Below are positions 17,371 to 26,137 of a stretch of DNA of 64,000 nucleotides, piece by piece. Numbering within the stretch: the stretch's first letter is position 1; every line of letters starts with the position of its first letter. The position numbers were made by a program, and so were the translations under genes. Under the pieces are notes generated by a model that searched no databases, was not told the DNA's origin, and saw only the letters and a list, made by a program, of their open reading frames with translations. Origin of the DNA: Candidatus Eisenbacteria bacterium (GTDB lineage: Bacteria > Orphanbacterota > Orphanbacteria > Orphanbacterales > Orphanbacteraceae); NCBI GenBank assembly GCA_016930695.1, contig JAFGGD010000058.1, positions 23,870 through 87,869 on the forward strand. Direction: 5' to 3'.

Positions 17371-20300
17371 TCACTCCTTCTCCGGCCTTCGGATTCCCAA
17401 CTTTTTCATCCGCGCCTCCAGCGTGGTCGGCTTGAGTCCGAGAGAATCGGCGGCGCCCCCTTTCCCGCGCACACGCCAGTTGGAGAGCTCCAACGCCTCG
17501 ATGATGTGCTCCTTCTCACGATCGGCGAGGGTGAACGCACCCATCTCTTTCGTCCTCGGCTGCTCCGGTATATCGACGTGCAAGGTCTTCCCCCGCGCCA
17601 GGATGACCGCACGCTCGATTATGTTGCGCAGCTCGCGGATGTTCCCCGGCCATGAGTGGTTCCGAAGGGTGTCGAGGTTCTTCCGGGAGATGCTCTCGAT
17701 TCGCTTTCCCATTTTCTCCCCGAATTCCCCCACGAAAGCCCACACGAGCGTCTCGATGTCCTCGCGCCTTTCGCGAAGGGGAGGGACGACGATGGGGAAC
17801 ACGTTCAGCCGGTAGAAAAGATCTTCCCGGAAGGAGCCGCTCTTCACGTTCTTTTCCAGGTCATGGTGGGTAGCGGCGATGACGCGCACGTCCACTCGGA
17901 TCGTTTTGTCGCTGCCGACCTTCTCGAAGCGTCCCTCCTGCAGCACCCGCAGGAGTTTCGCCTGGGTCTCGGCCGGGAGGTCGCCCACCTCGTCCAGGAA
18001 GAGGGTGCTCCCGTCGGCGACCTCGAGGCGACCCACACGACCCGCGACCGCTCCGGTGAACGCCCCTTTCTCGTGGCCGAACAGCTCGCTCTCCACGAGC
18101 GAGTCGGGGATGGCCGCGCAGTTGACGATGACCATCGGGCGGTCGCGCCGGGGGCTCATGCTGTGGATCGCGCGGGCAAGCAGCTCTTTCCCCGTCCCCG
18201 TCTCGCCCAGAATCAGCACGGTGGAATCGGTCGGGGCGACCTGTTCCGCCTGGACGAGGACGGACCGGATGCCCTCGCTTTGGCCGATGATTTCGCCTTG
18301 GAGGTGCGCCTGCTTGATCTCCTCGCGCAGGATGATGTTTTCCGCCTCCACCATTTCCTTCAAACTGCGGATCTCCTCGAGGGCGTTCCGGATCGTCTCT
18401 TCGGCCCGCTTTCTCTCGGTAATATCGCGGACCAGACCGAGAAAGCCGACCGCTTCGCCCGACGCGTTCCGTACCGGCGTCCCCACGACCTCGGCGGGGA
18501 AGACCTCGCCGCTCTTCCTCTTGTGGTCGATTTCATACGGTTCGTACATTTTTCCGGCGTCGACGTTATAGCGCTTGTCCCCCTGTTTCCCGAAATCCCC
18601 TTTTTCCGAATAGAGGATCTCGGTCTTTTGACCGATCACTTCCTCCGGTCGGAAGCCGAAGATGTGTTCGAAGGCGGGATTCACTCGGCGGATGCGCCGC
18701 TCGATGTCGGCGTAAACGAGCGCTTCGGGGATCGCACGCAGGATCTCCTCCAGTTCCGCCCGGCGGTCTTCGATCTCCCTCTCCGCCCGCTTTCGTTCGG
18801 AGATATCCCGATGGACGGCGAAGAGGCGTTTCTTGCCGCCGTATTCGATGACTTGGGCGTTGACCTCGGTGGGGATCGGCGTGCCGTCCCTGTGCCGGAA
18901 AACCGTTTCGAAGAAGACGCGGCCCTTCTCCTCGAGCTCCACGAGCTGTTCGGGGGTGAAGGGGGCGTTCTCCTCCGCATCCAGTCCCACGAGGGCCATG
19001 TCGCGCAGTTCCCGTCTCGCGTAGCCGTAGCGCCGGACCGCTTCGTCGTTCGGGGCGAGGACGGCGCCGGTTTCGAGATCGCGGATGATCATGGCGTCCG
19101 CCGCGTTCTCGAAGACCGTTCGGAAGCGCCTCTCGCTCTCCGAAAGCGCCCTCTCCGCGGCGAGACGCTCCGTGATGTCCACCACCGTCCCCATGAGGGC
19201 GGCGCCCCCTTCGTACTCGATCGGGGTGCCGGAGATGTCCAGATCGATGATCGATCCGTCTTTGCGGACCCCCTTGAGGATGACGTTCCCTCTTTCCGCC
19301 TTGCCGCCCATTCTCAGGCGGATTTCCCGCGCCGCGAAATCGAGGTCGTCCGGGTGGATCACATCCGCCACTCCCAACCCGGCGGTCATCTCCTCCGGCC
19401 GATAGCCGAAAGAGGCGGCCAGGCTGGGATTCACATAAACGAGCTTTCCCTCCCGGACAACATAAACGCCGACCGTCGAGCGTTTCGTGATGGTGCGGAA
19501 CTTCTCCTCGCTCCTCCGGAGAGCGTCCTCGGCGGCTTTCTTCTCCGTGATGTCCTGGAACACGCCGCGCATCTTCACGCAGCGGCCCTCGTGGAACACC
19601 GGTTCGCCGAACACGCGGCACCAAATCGGTTTCCCCTTCGCGGTGTGAACGAGCAGTTCCAAGTCGACGGGGACGCCGTCCCGCACCGCCCTCTCGTACG
19701 CCTCGGCGAGAATCTTTCGCTGTTCCCGGGGGTAGTATTTCAGATGCTCGTCCGGCCCGGGCGGGCGCTCGGCGGGATCGATCTCGATGATGTCGTAGAG
19801 CGATCGCGTCCAGACCGCCTCGCGGGTGACGAGATCGTGTTCCCAGCCGCCGATCTTGGCGATGCGGCCGGTGTCGTCCAGTAGTTTCTCGCTCCGGCGG
19901 ATCGCCTCCTCGTTCTTTTTTCTCTCGACGATGCTTTGTACAAAGATAAAGAGAATCGTCTCGTCCGTGAACTCGGCGTTGAAGGAATGCACCTCCATCG
20001 GGAAGAGAGAACCGTCCTTCCGGCGCCCCGTCATTTCGATCGTGAAGGGTTTCGGCGCGCCGCCCCGGGCGATCAGCTCGGTGATGAAGGCGCGGCCGGC
20101 TTCATCGCTCAGGTCGGCCGCGTGGACTCCGTTCCATTCCCCGGGATCGTATCCGAAGAGAGCCGAGGCCGCGGGGTTGGCCGCTTCGATCCGCCCGTCC
20201 GGATGCTCGATGAGGATGGCGAGGGTGGATTCCTCGAAGAGCGTGCGAAACCGCTTTTCACTCTCCCGGAGCGCCCTCTCCGCTTCCAGCTTTTCGGTGA

Positions 20301-21174
20301 TGTCCTCACCGGAACCGAGGGTGCCGATGATCGATCCGGCGGCGTCTCGCAGGAGCGTGTTTCGCCAGGCGATGATCCGTTCTTCCCCGTCCAGGCGGAT
20401 GATCGGGTTTTCGTATCGCAGAACCGGTTCCAGGTTCCCCGACATAATCTGTTCATAAACGGTCTTCACCTCTTCCCGGCGGTCGGGCGGCAGGAATCGA
20501 TCGAACCAATTCTCCCCCAGGATCTTCTCCTTGGAGCCTCCCAGGATCTCGCACCCCTTCCGGTTGATGAGCGTGACCCTCTGTTCCTTGTCGAGGGCGA
20601 TCAACATCACGTCGGCGAGTTCCAGATAGGTTTCCGCGCGCTCCTTTTCCCGCAGCATCGCGTCATGCTCACGTTTCCTTTGCGTGATTTCCGTCGCCAG
20701 GACGACGACCGCCTCGACCCGCCGGTTCTCGTCGAAAACCGGATAGAGGCGGTTGGAGAGGATGATCTTCCCCCGGGCGTCGTCGAAAAAGACCGGTTCT
20801 CCGGTCCGAACGACATGGTCGATCCATTGTTTGCGTGACGCGGCGATCTGGTGGGAAAAAAAGTCGTCCACCAGACGGCCGGCCAGCTCCTCCGGGGTCG
20901 ATCCCAGGCGGCGGGCTCCCGCTTCATTGATGTGGAGAATGCGGCGGTCCGGCGTCAGGATGGAGATGGTGTCGAGGGGGGCGTTCAGCATGACGTGGAA
21001 GAGGGACTTCGCGCCGGAGAGGCGCGTGTCCGGTCCGTGCTCCGCGCCGCCGCCGCGCGGGCGTCCCGGATCCTCGCACGCCGCGCGAGCCGCCTGTTCC
21101 GCGTCCTTCAGACGTTTTCGAAGGGAATCGATCTCGGCGAGCAGTTCTTCCCGATTCGCTTCCGCCGCGGCCAT
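17371..21174 (-). CDS. Sigma-54-dependent transcriptional activator with seven PAS domains
   Basis: A 1267-residue regulator. After a short coiled coil (residues 5-40), seven PAS/PAC units follow in tandem to about residue 930, each ending in a D(I/V)TE(R/K)-type PAC end ([35 protein letters not shown]). A linker coiled coil comes next, then a sigma-54 interaction AAA+ domain from about 950: Walker A GETGTGKE, the sigma-54 contact loop GAFTGA, Walker B LFLDEVGD, and the R-finger region [14 protein letters not shown] Fis-type helix-turn-helix ends the protein ([23 protein letters not shown]). There is no receiver or kinase domain, so signals act directly through PAS. ATG 21174 follows AGGAGG. 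It probably activates the sigma-54 promoter just downstream, and perhaps the one at 28478. Confidence 0.95.
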   Translation of the reverse strand: MAAAEANREELLAEIDSLRKRLKDAEQAARAACEDPGRPRGGGAEHGPDTRLSGAKSLFHVMLNAPLDTISILTPDRRILHINEAGARRLGSTPEELAGRLVDDFFSHQIAASRKQWIDHVVRTGEPVFFDDARGKIILSNRLYPVFDENRRVEAVVVLATEITQRKREHDAMLREKERAETYLELADVMLIALDKEQRVTLINRKGCEILGGSKEKILGENWFDRFLPPDRREEVKTVYEQIMSGNLEPVLRYENPIIRLDGEERIIAWRNTLLRDAAGSIIGTLGSGEDITEKLEAERALRESEKRFRTLFEESTLAILIEHPDGRIEAANPAASALFGYDPGEWNGVHAADLSDEAGRAFITELIARGGAPKPFTIEMTGRRKDGSLFPMEVHSFNAEFTDETILFIFVQSIVERKKNEEAIRRSEKLLDDTGRIAKIGGWEHDLVTREAVWTRSLYDIIEIDPAERPPGPDEHLKYYPREQRKILAEAYERAVRDGVPVDLELLVHTAKGKPIWCRVFGEPVFHEGRCVKMRGVFQDITEKKAAEDALRRSEEKFRTITKRSTVGVYVVREGKLVYVNPSLAASFGYRPEEMTAGLGVADVIHPDDLDFAAREIRLRMGGKAERGNVILKGVRKDGSIIDLDISGTPIEYEGGAALMGTVVDITERLAAERALSESERRFRTVFENAADAMIIRDLETGAVLAPNDEAVRRYGYARRELRDMALVGLDAEENAPFTPEQLVELEEKGRVFFETVFRHRDGTPIPTEVNAQVIEYGGKKRLFAVHRDISERKRAEREIEDRRAELEEILRAIPEALVYADIERRIRRVNPAFEHIFGFRPEEVIGQKTEILYSEKGDFGKQGDKRYNVDAGKMYEPYEIDHKRKSGEVFPAEVVGTPVRNASGEAVGFLGLVRDITERKRAEETIRNALEEIRSLKEMVEAENIILREEIKQAHLQGEIIGQSEGIRSVLVQAEQVAPTDSTVLILGETGTGKELLARAIHSMSPRRDRPMVIVNCAAIPDSLVESELFGHEKGAFTGAVAGRVGRLEVADGSTLFLDEVGDLPAETQAKLLRVLQEGRFEKVGSDKTIRVDVRVIAATHHDLEKNVKSGSFREDLFYRLNVFPIVVPPLRERREDIETLVWAFVGEFGEKMGKRIESISRKNLDTLRNHSWPGNIRELRNIIERAVILARGKTLHVDIPEQPRTKEMGAFTLADREKEHIIEALELSNWRVRGKGGAADSLGLKPTTLEARMKKLGIRRPEKE

Positions 21175-21308
21175 GGCGTCCACCTCCTACGGCATGGCGT
21201 CGACATTCGTTCGCGGAGAGGCACTCATCTCCCGCGCGCGTCGTCCGGATCAACGATTTGTTCACGAAGCTGGCCCGTCCCCGGCCATCCTACACCTTGG
21301 GAAGGGCG

Positions 21309-21321
21309 TTTCGAATCGAAA
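21309..21321. promoter_or_regulatory. Perfect 13-bp palindrome, possible operator
   Basis: TTTCGA-A-TCGAAA is a perfect dyad located over the candidate -35 of the seven-PAS activator gene. It could be an autoregulatory or repressor site. Confidence 0.35.
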
Positions 21322-21383
21322 TCCGCGCAGGTCCATCGCGCGCCTCCTCGGTGCCGTAAGCGGGAGGGGCCATCCCCCTCCCC

Positions 21384-21413
21384 TTGCGGGATCCGCCGGT
21401 CCTCGCCTATACT
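21384..21413 (+). promoter_or_regulatory. Sigma-70-type promoter for yceH
   Basis: TTGCGG, an 18-base spacer and TATACT lie about 75 bases before the yceH ATG. Confidence 0.45.
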
Positions 21414-21486
21414 CCGCGATTCCGGAGGGCGCGAACGAAGGCGCGCCGGCGCGGAGGAGAAGTCGAAGAACGACGCGGGGTAAAAG

Positions 21487-22146
21487 ATGGACGAACGAGA
21501 AGAGAAGCTGAGCGAGAGAGAGCTGCGGGTCGTCGGGTGCCTGATCGAAAAGGAGAGGACCACGCCGGAGTACTATCCGCTCACCGTGAACGCGCTGGTG
21601 AACGCGTGCAATCAAAAGTCGAACCGGGATCCCGTGGTCGCCTACGGACGGGACGCGGTCCGGGAGGCGTTGGACGCGCTTCGCTGGAGCGGCTGGGTGA
21701 CCGAGGTGGACGAAGCGGGGAGCCGGGCGACGAAGTACAAGCACCGTTTCATCGAGAAGACCGGGCTGGACGCGGCGCGCACGGCGATTCTCGCCGAGCT
21801 GATGTTGCGCGGTCCGCAGACCGCCGGCGAGGTCCACGGGCGGGCGAAGAGGATGTTCCCCTTCACCGGCCTGGAGGAGGTCCGCCTGGCGCTCGAAGAG
21901 ATGGCCGCCGGCGAGGAGCCCCGCGTGGTTCTTCTCCCCCGTCAGCCCGGACGGAAGGAGCGCCGCTATCGCCACCTCCTCTCCGGCCCGCCGTCGCCGG
22001 AGGAGCTGGAATCGGCGGAGGAGGCGCCTCGCGCCGCCGCCGCGCCCCCCGCTCCCGGCCGCGCCTCGGAGGAGCTGGAGTCTCTTCGCGGTCGAGTGGA
22101 AGCTCTGGAGAAGGCTTTCGACGAGTTCCGCCGCCAGTTCGAATAA
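21487..22146 (+). CDS. yceH: YceH / UPF0502 (DUF480) family protein
   Basis: A 219-residue protein matching the UPF0502 family. It begins LSERELRVVGCLIEKERTTPEYYPLTVNALVNACNQK and contains two winged-helix repeats (VREALDALRWSGWV and VRLALEEMAA). A C-terminal coiled coil (ELESLRGRVEALEKAFDEFRRQF) is typical of the family, and the Ala/Pro-rich linker before it is lineage-specific. The fold suggests DNA or protein binding, but the molecular role is undefined. It is monocistronic with its own promoter, divergent from the sigma-54 activator. Confidence 0.93.
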   Translation: MDEREEKLSERELRVVGCLIEKERTTPEYYPLTVNALVNACNQKSNRDPVVAYGRDAVREALDALRWSGWVTEVDEAGSRATKYKHRFIEKTGLDAARTAILAELMLRGPQTAGEVHGRAKRMFPFTGLEEVRLALEEMAAGEEPRVVLLPRQPGRKERRYRHLLSGPPSPEELESAEEAPRAAAAPPAPGRASEELESLRGRVEALEKAFDEFRRQFE

Positions 22147-22231
22147 ACGGCCGGGAGCCCGCCGGGGCGCCGGATTCCCGGCGTTTCCTCCCGCGCCTTT
22201 TCCCCGCGCGTCCCGCGCCGCACCGGCGCGG

Positions 22232-22260
22232 TTGCGGCGCGCCTTGCCCTTCCTTACAAT
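22232..22260 (+). promoter_or_regulatory. Sigma-70-type promoter for pepF
   Basis: TTGCGG, a 17-base spacer and TACAAT lie about 115 bases before the pepF start. The -35 hexamer equals the one used upstream of yceH. Confidence 0.5.
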
Positions 22261-22375
22261 ACAAGAACACGAATGAGACCGCGGGGGCGATCCCACCCGT
22301 CCCCGCCTTCGCACGGCGGTCCCACGCTCCCGGCGGGGCGCCGCCGCGCCTACCCGCACCGCGAGGAGAGAAACG

Positions 22376-24268
22376 ATGATCCGCCTCCGTAGCAGCATCG
22401 CCGCATGTTTGCTCCTTCTGCTCGCCGCCGGCCCGCTTGCCGCCGCCGGCGACGAAGGAATCGTCTACTACGAGTCCCGTAGCGAGATCCCTCTGAAGTA
22501 CCAATGGAGCATCACCGACATCTTCCCGTCGGTGGAGGCGTTCAATGACGCCTTCGGCGAACTGGAGGCGAGAGTCCCGGGGATGGAAACGTACAAGGGA
22601 CGGCTCGGCGAGTCGCCGGAGACGCTCGCCGCGGGATTGGGATACGCCTTCGACCTGATCGAGCGTCTGATGGAGCTTCAGGTGTACAGCGGCCAGTACC
22701 GGGACATGGACACGGACAACGCCGAGGCGAACGAACTGAACCGCCGTTTCGACGTGCTCGCCGCCCGGGTGATGCAGGCGGTTTCCTTCCTGGAGGCGGA
22801 GATCGCGATGATCCCCTCGGGCGACCTCGATCGCTTCCGCGCCGATGCGCGCGTGAAGACGTACGATCACTACATCGACAACATCGCCCGCAAGAAGGCG
22901 CACTACCGCTCCGCCGAAGTGGAGGAGGTGCTCGCCTCGGCCAGCCTTCTCGCAGGCGCCCCCTACGACGCCTACGCGGGATTGGTCTACACGGATATCG
23001 AGTGGCCGGTCGTGACCGACGAGAACGGCGAGGAGATGACCGTCTCGCCCGCCCTCTACTATAGCTTCGTCTCCAAGCAGGACCGCCGGGTCCGCCGGGA
23101 CGCGGCGCTCGCACTTTTCGGCGCCTACTCCTCCTTCGCCAACACCTTCGCGTCCACATTCAACGGCCAGGTGCAGCGCAACCTCTTTTACGCGCGCAAC
23201 CGCGGCTTCGAACGCGCCATCGACCAGCGCATGTTCGAGGACAACATCCCCTACGAAGTGATCGAGACGCTGGTCGGGACCGTGCACGACAACTACCCGG
23301 CGATTCACCGCTACGCCGCACTCCGGAAGGAGATTCTCGGCGTCGACGAGTTCCACGTGTACGATTTATACGTGAGCCTCGTGCCGGACGCGGAGAGGAC
23401 CATCGGTTTCGACGAGGCCTACGACATGGCCCTCGATTTCTGGAAAAAGACCTATGGCGACGAGTATTACCGCGTGGCGAAGAAGGCGCGGGACGAGCGC
23501 TGGATCGACGTCTACGCCGCCAAGGGGAAGCGCGGCGGCGCCTACTCCTGGGGGAGCTACAACTCCCATCCGTACCTTCTCCTGAACTGGGGCGGCACGC
23601 TCGAGGACGTGTTCACCCTGGTCCACGAGATGGGGCATTCGATCCACACCTATCTCACCAACGAGAACCAGCCCTTCCACGATTCGGAGTACTCCAGCTT
23701 CGTCGCCGAGGTGGCGGCCGTGGCGAGCGAGGCGCTTTTCCTCGACTACATGTTGGAGAAGACCGACGACGACGCGGAGCGCCTCTACCTTCTCAACATG
23801 TACATGGGGAATATCACAGGCACGTTCCTCCGGCAGATCTTCTTCCACGAGTTCGAGGAGAGGGCCCACGCGATGGCCGAGCGGGGGGAGGCGCTCACCG
23901 AGGAATCTCTGGGGAACCTGTACGCCGACCTCTGGAAGGACTATTACGGCCCCGGGTTGGTGCTGGACGACGAGTTCCGCGCCGGCTGGGCTCGGATTCC
24001 GCATTTCTACCGCACCTTTTACGTGTGGAACTACGCCACCAGCTTCGCCGCCGGAGAGGCGATCGCGGGGCGCGTGCGCGCCGGCGACCGGGGCGCCGTG
24101 GACGACTACATCGCCATGCTGAAGCTGGGCGGAAGCGTCTACCCGATGGACGCGCTGCGGCGGGGCGGTGTGGAGATGACCGACCCGAAGGTGATCCAGA
24201 CCGTGATGATCCGCTATGAGGAGACACTGGACAAGATGACCGAGCTTCTCCGCAAGCGGAAGGGTTAG
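22376..24268 (+). CDS. pepF: Secreted oligoendopeptidase F (peptidase family M3)
   Basis: A 630-residue zinc metallopeptidase of the M3B oligoendopeptidase F type that cleaves medium-length peptides. The zinc motif HEMGH is at residues 417-421 and the third ligand region FVAEVAAVASEALF follows. The N-terminal signal peptide (LLLLLAAGPLAAAG) is unlike classical cytoplasmic PepF, so this copy acts in the periplasm or outside. GGAGAG precedes the ATG. Together with the POT transporters and C25 peptidases it fits a protein- and peptide-degrading lifestyle. Confidence 0.95.
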   Translation: MIRLRSSIAACLLLLLAAGPLAAAGDEGIVYYESRSEIPLKYQWSITDIFPSVEAFNDAFGELEARVPGMETYKGRLGESPETLAAGLGYAFDLIERLMELQVYSGQYRDMDTDNAEANELNRRFDVLAARVMQAVSFLEAEIAMIPSGDLDRFRADARVKTYDHYIDNIARKKAHYRSAEVEEVLASASLLAGAPYDAYAGLVYTDIEWPVVTDENGEEMTVSPALYYSFVSKQDRRVRRDAALALFGAYSSFANTFASTFNGQVQRNLFYARNRGFERAIDQRMFEDNIPYEVIETLVGTVHDNYPAIHRYAALRKEILGVDEFHVYDLYVSLVPDAERTIGFDEAYDMALDFWKKTYGDEYYRVAKKARDERWIDVYAAKGKRGGAYSWGSYNSHPYLLLNWGGTLEDVFTLVHEMGHSIHTYLTNENQPFHDSEYSSFVAEVAAVASEALFLDYMLEKTDDDAERLYLLNMYMGNITGTFLRQIFFHEFEERAHAMAERGEALTEESLGNLYADLWKDYYGPGLVLDDEFRAGWARIPHFYRTFYVWNYATSFAAGEAIAGRVRAGDRGAVDDYIAMLKLGGSVYPMDALRRGGVEMTDPKVIQTVMIRYEETLDKMTELLRKRKG

Positions 24269-24298
24269 CGGTCGGGTTTGAAACGAAGCGCACGACGA

Positions 24299-24335
24299 GA
24301 GGCCCGGGCGCCATGCCCGGGCCTCGTTTCGTTCC
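24299..24335 (+). terminator. Intrinsic terminator after pepF
   Basis: GGCCCGGGC-GCCAT-GCCCGGGCC forms a perfect stem of at least 9 bp, followed by a TTTCGTT tract, about 30 bases after the stop. Confidence 0.75.
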
Positions 24336-24379
24336 CGATCGAAAGGGGGGCCGTGGAGACGCTCCTTCCGGCGGGACGG

Positions 24380-24408
24380 TTGATTTTCCGGCGATTCGGC
24401 CGATAGGT
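24380..24408 (+). promoter_or_regulatory. Weak candidate promoter for the lipoprotein at 24566
   Basis: TTGATT is followed at 16-17 bases by GATAGGT. The -35 is good and the -10 poor. It lies in the 297-base gap after pepF, which otherwise holds only the terminator. Confidence 0.25.
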
Positions 24409-24565
24409 GGACCGGGGGCGCGAAAGCGCCGGTTCGTTCCCACGCTCGGAACGACCCCCGACCGGCGGATCGCCGCCGGCTCCCCCCTCGGTGAACGTGG
24501 TAGGCGGATTCTCCCGCGCCGGCGGTCCGGCGGCGGGAGGGGATTCTCGCGGAGGAGGTCCGAAA

Positions 24566-25066
24566 ATGCGGGGATGGATCGTTTTCCCCCTCTTGATCGC
24601 GACGGTTTGGACCCTCACGGGCTGTTCCACCCATACGGCCCGGATCGATTACGAGGGGATCGAGGAATTTCAGCTGCAAACCGCCCCCATCTACGGCGCG
24701 AAAGAGCTGGGGGAGGTGAAGGGGAAACACCGCGGGCCGATCTGGGACGGCGGCGACTACGCGGCGCACACGGCGGTCTGGAAGATGATCCGCAAGGCGC
24801 GCGAGCTGAACGCCAACGCCATCGGCGACATCTACTGGCGGGACGGCAAGAGCCCGGAGCCGCGCTGCAAGAAACGCTGGCTCTACACGCTGATCTTTCC
24901 GCCGGTGCTTCTGACCCCCTTCTTCATGGACGCGGAGGTGCACGGTATCGCCTATCAGGTGGAGATGGAGGAGGCGGGCCTCTACCGTCTTCCCGAAGAT
25001 CCTGCGGAGGAATCGGTTCTGGCGAAGAGGATCGTGGAGGAGACGCGCCGGTCCGGCCGGGGGTAG
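24566..25066 (+). CDS. Lipoprotein of unknown function
   Basis: A 166-residue protein with an N-terminal signal and lipobox (TLTGCS, Cys20). The centre (AHTAVWKMIRKARELNANAIGDIYW) resembles small YbjQ/DUF4156-like lipoprotein folds, in which a helix with the pattern A..LNANAI precedes a strand. A second hydrophobic stretch (LYTLIFPPVLLTPFFM) may be a buried strand or a membrane contact. The ATG at 24566 is preceded by GGAGGAGG; the longer open frame upstream is low-complexity. It is followed by a strong terminator. No function can be assigned. Confidence 0.75.
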   Translation: MRGWIVFPLLIATVWTLTGCSTHTARIDYEGIEEFQLQTAPIYGAKELGEVKGKHRGPIWDGGDYAAHTAVWKMIRKARELNANAIGDIYWRDGKSPEPRCKKRWLYTLIFPPVLLTPFFMDAEVHGIAYQVEMEEAGLYRLPEDPAEESVLAKRIVEETRRSGRG

Positions 25067-25102
25067 GCGGTCCGTAGCGTCATCCGATCGACGAAAATTT
25101 CG

Positions 25103-25133
25103 AGGGCCCGGACCGATCGTCCGGGCCCTTTAC
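25103..25133 (+). terminator. Terminator between convergent genes
   Basis: AGGGCCCGGA-CCGATCG-TCCGGGCCCT is a perfect 10-bp stem between the convergent lipoprotein (24566) and DUF4249-like (25239) genes. T and A tracts flank it, so it could serve both strands. Confidence 0.7.
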
Positions 25134-25238
25134 GCGTCCGCTTCGGATGGAAAGGCGGGGGCCCGAGCGAAATCCGGCCGCCGGAGGAGTGAGTTCGCCG
25201 ATTCGGACCGGACCGAAAGCCGCGGGCCCCGCGCTTTT

Positions 25239-26123
25239 CTATTTCACCACCTTCACCGTCCAGCCGGCGCGGCAGGCGGAGCCGAAGACGCCGATCCCGC
25301 CGTCGATCCCGCCGCTCCTCTCCGGGTGCTCCCGGTAGAGGTAGTTGTAATAGTTGTCGTCGATGGAATAGATGTTCACGTCGTAACGGCCGTAGAAGAC
25401 CATCATGTCGCCGTACCAGCCGATTTCGTAGAGATCGCCGTTCTTCCCTTCCAGGTCCTCGATCCGAAAGAAGGGGGCGATGTGGCGCGGCTCGCCGGCG
25501 TCGCCGCCGTACTCGTCGTAGTCGTTTGGGTAGTCGTCGGTCCCGAAGGCTTCGACATACTCCGCGTCTTCCCAGTGCTCGAGGCAGTACACATCCACCA
25601 GGAAGATCTGCCGCGGATCGCCGCAGGTGAAGGTGATCGGGTATTTGTCCCCCACCTCGTCGTGCTTCATCTCATCGGGGAAAACGAGCGGTCCGTCCAC
25701 CACCTCGAAGGGGGCGGGGGTGACGGTGGCCGCCGTGATCGTCGCCCGGCCGGGGATCTCGACCCGCAATTGATACCGGGTGAGGGGTTTCACGATCACG
25801 CCCGGCGCGTTGTAGCGCCCCGGCGAGACCTGCCAAAGCGTGTCCGCCTCCGCCGCGCCCTCTTCGAGAAGGAGGACCGTCGCGTCCGGAACGGCCGCTT
25901 CCCCGTCGTCGTAAACATCGAGCAAGTCCTGATTCCGGCCGACGTAGACCGCGTTGCTGTCCGCCACCGCCTCGTTCACGTAGAGGTAGGCGAAGACCAC
26001 GATCTCCTCCGCCGTGTCCGGCTCGGCCAGATCGTCGCCGCCGCACCCCGCGGCGAGCAGGAAGGGGAGCGCCGCCGCGATCCCTCCCCGCCGGAGAATC
26101 TTTCCGAGGTATTTCGCGTTCAT
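25239..26123 (-). CDS. DUF4249-like lipoprotein, partner of a TonB receptor
   Basis: A 294-residue protein with a signal peptide and lipobox (LLAAGCG). An Ig-like beta domain follows (VVFAYLYVNEAVADSNAVYVGR, PDATVLLLEEG, PGRYNAPGVIVKPLTRYQLRVEIPG). The layout and position directly after a TonB-dependent receptor resemble the DUF4249 proteins of Bacteroidota, which accompany carboxypeptidase-regulatory TonB receptors. The C-terminal third is rich in Tyr and Asp. GGGAGGTG precedes the ATG at 26123. Only 14 bases separate it from the receptor stop, so they are co-transcribed. It probably sits at the cell surface and helps capture the receptor's ligand; the ligand is unknown. Confidence 0.8.
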   Translation of the reverse strand: MNAKYLGKILRRGGIAAALPFLLAAGCGGDDLAEPDTAEEIVVFAYLYVNEAVADSNAVYVGRNQDLLDVYDDGEAAVPDATVLLLEEGAAEADTLWQVSPGRYNAPGVIVKPLTRYQLRVEIPGRATITAATVTPAPFEVVDGPLVFPDEMKHDEVGDKYPITFTCGDPRQIFLVDVYCLEHWEDAEYVEAFGTDDYPNDYDEYGGDAGEPRHIAPFFRIEDLEGKNGDLYEIGWYGDMMVFYGRYDVNIYSIDDNYYNYLYREHPERSGGIDGGIGVFGSACRAGWTVKVVK

Positions 26124-26137
26124 GGTTCCCACCTCCC

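Larger units (their letters stand above)
21175..21486. other. Divergent intergenic region between the sigma-54 activator and yceH
   Basis: These 312 bases contain no plausible gene. They hold a minus-strand TTCGAA-N17-TAGGAT candidate promoter for the activator, the dyad at 21309-21321, and the yceH promoter at 21384-21413. Confidence 0.5.
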
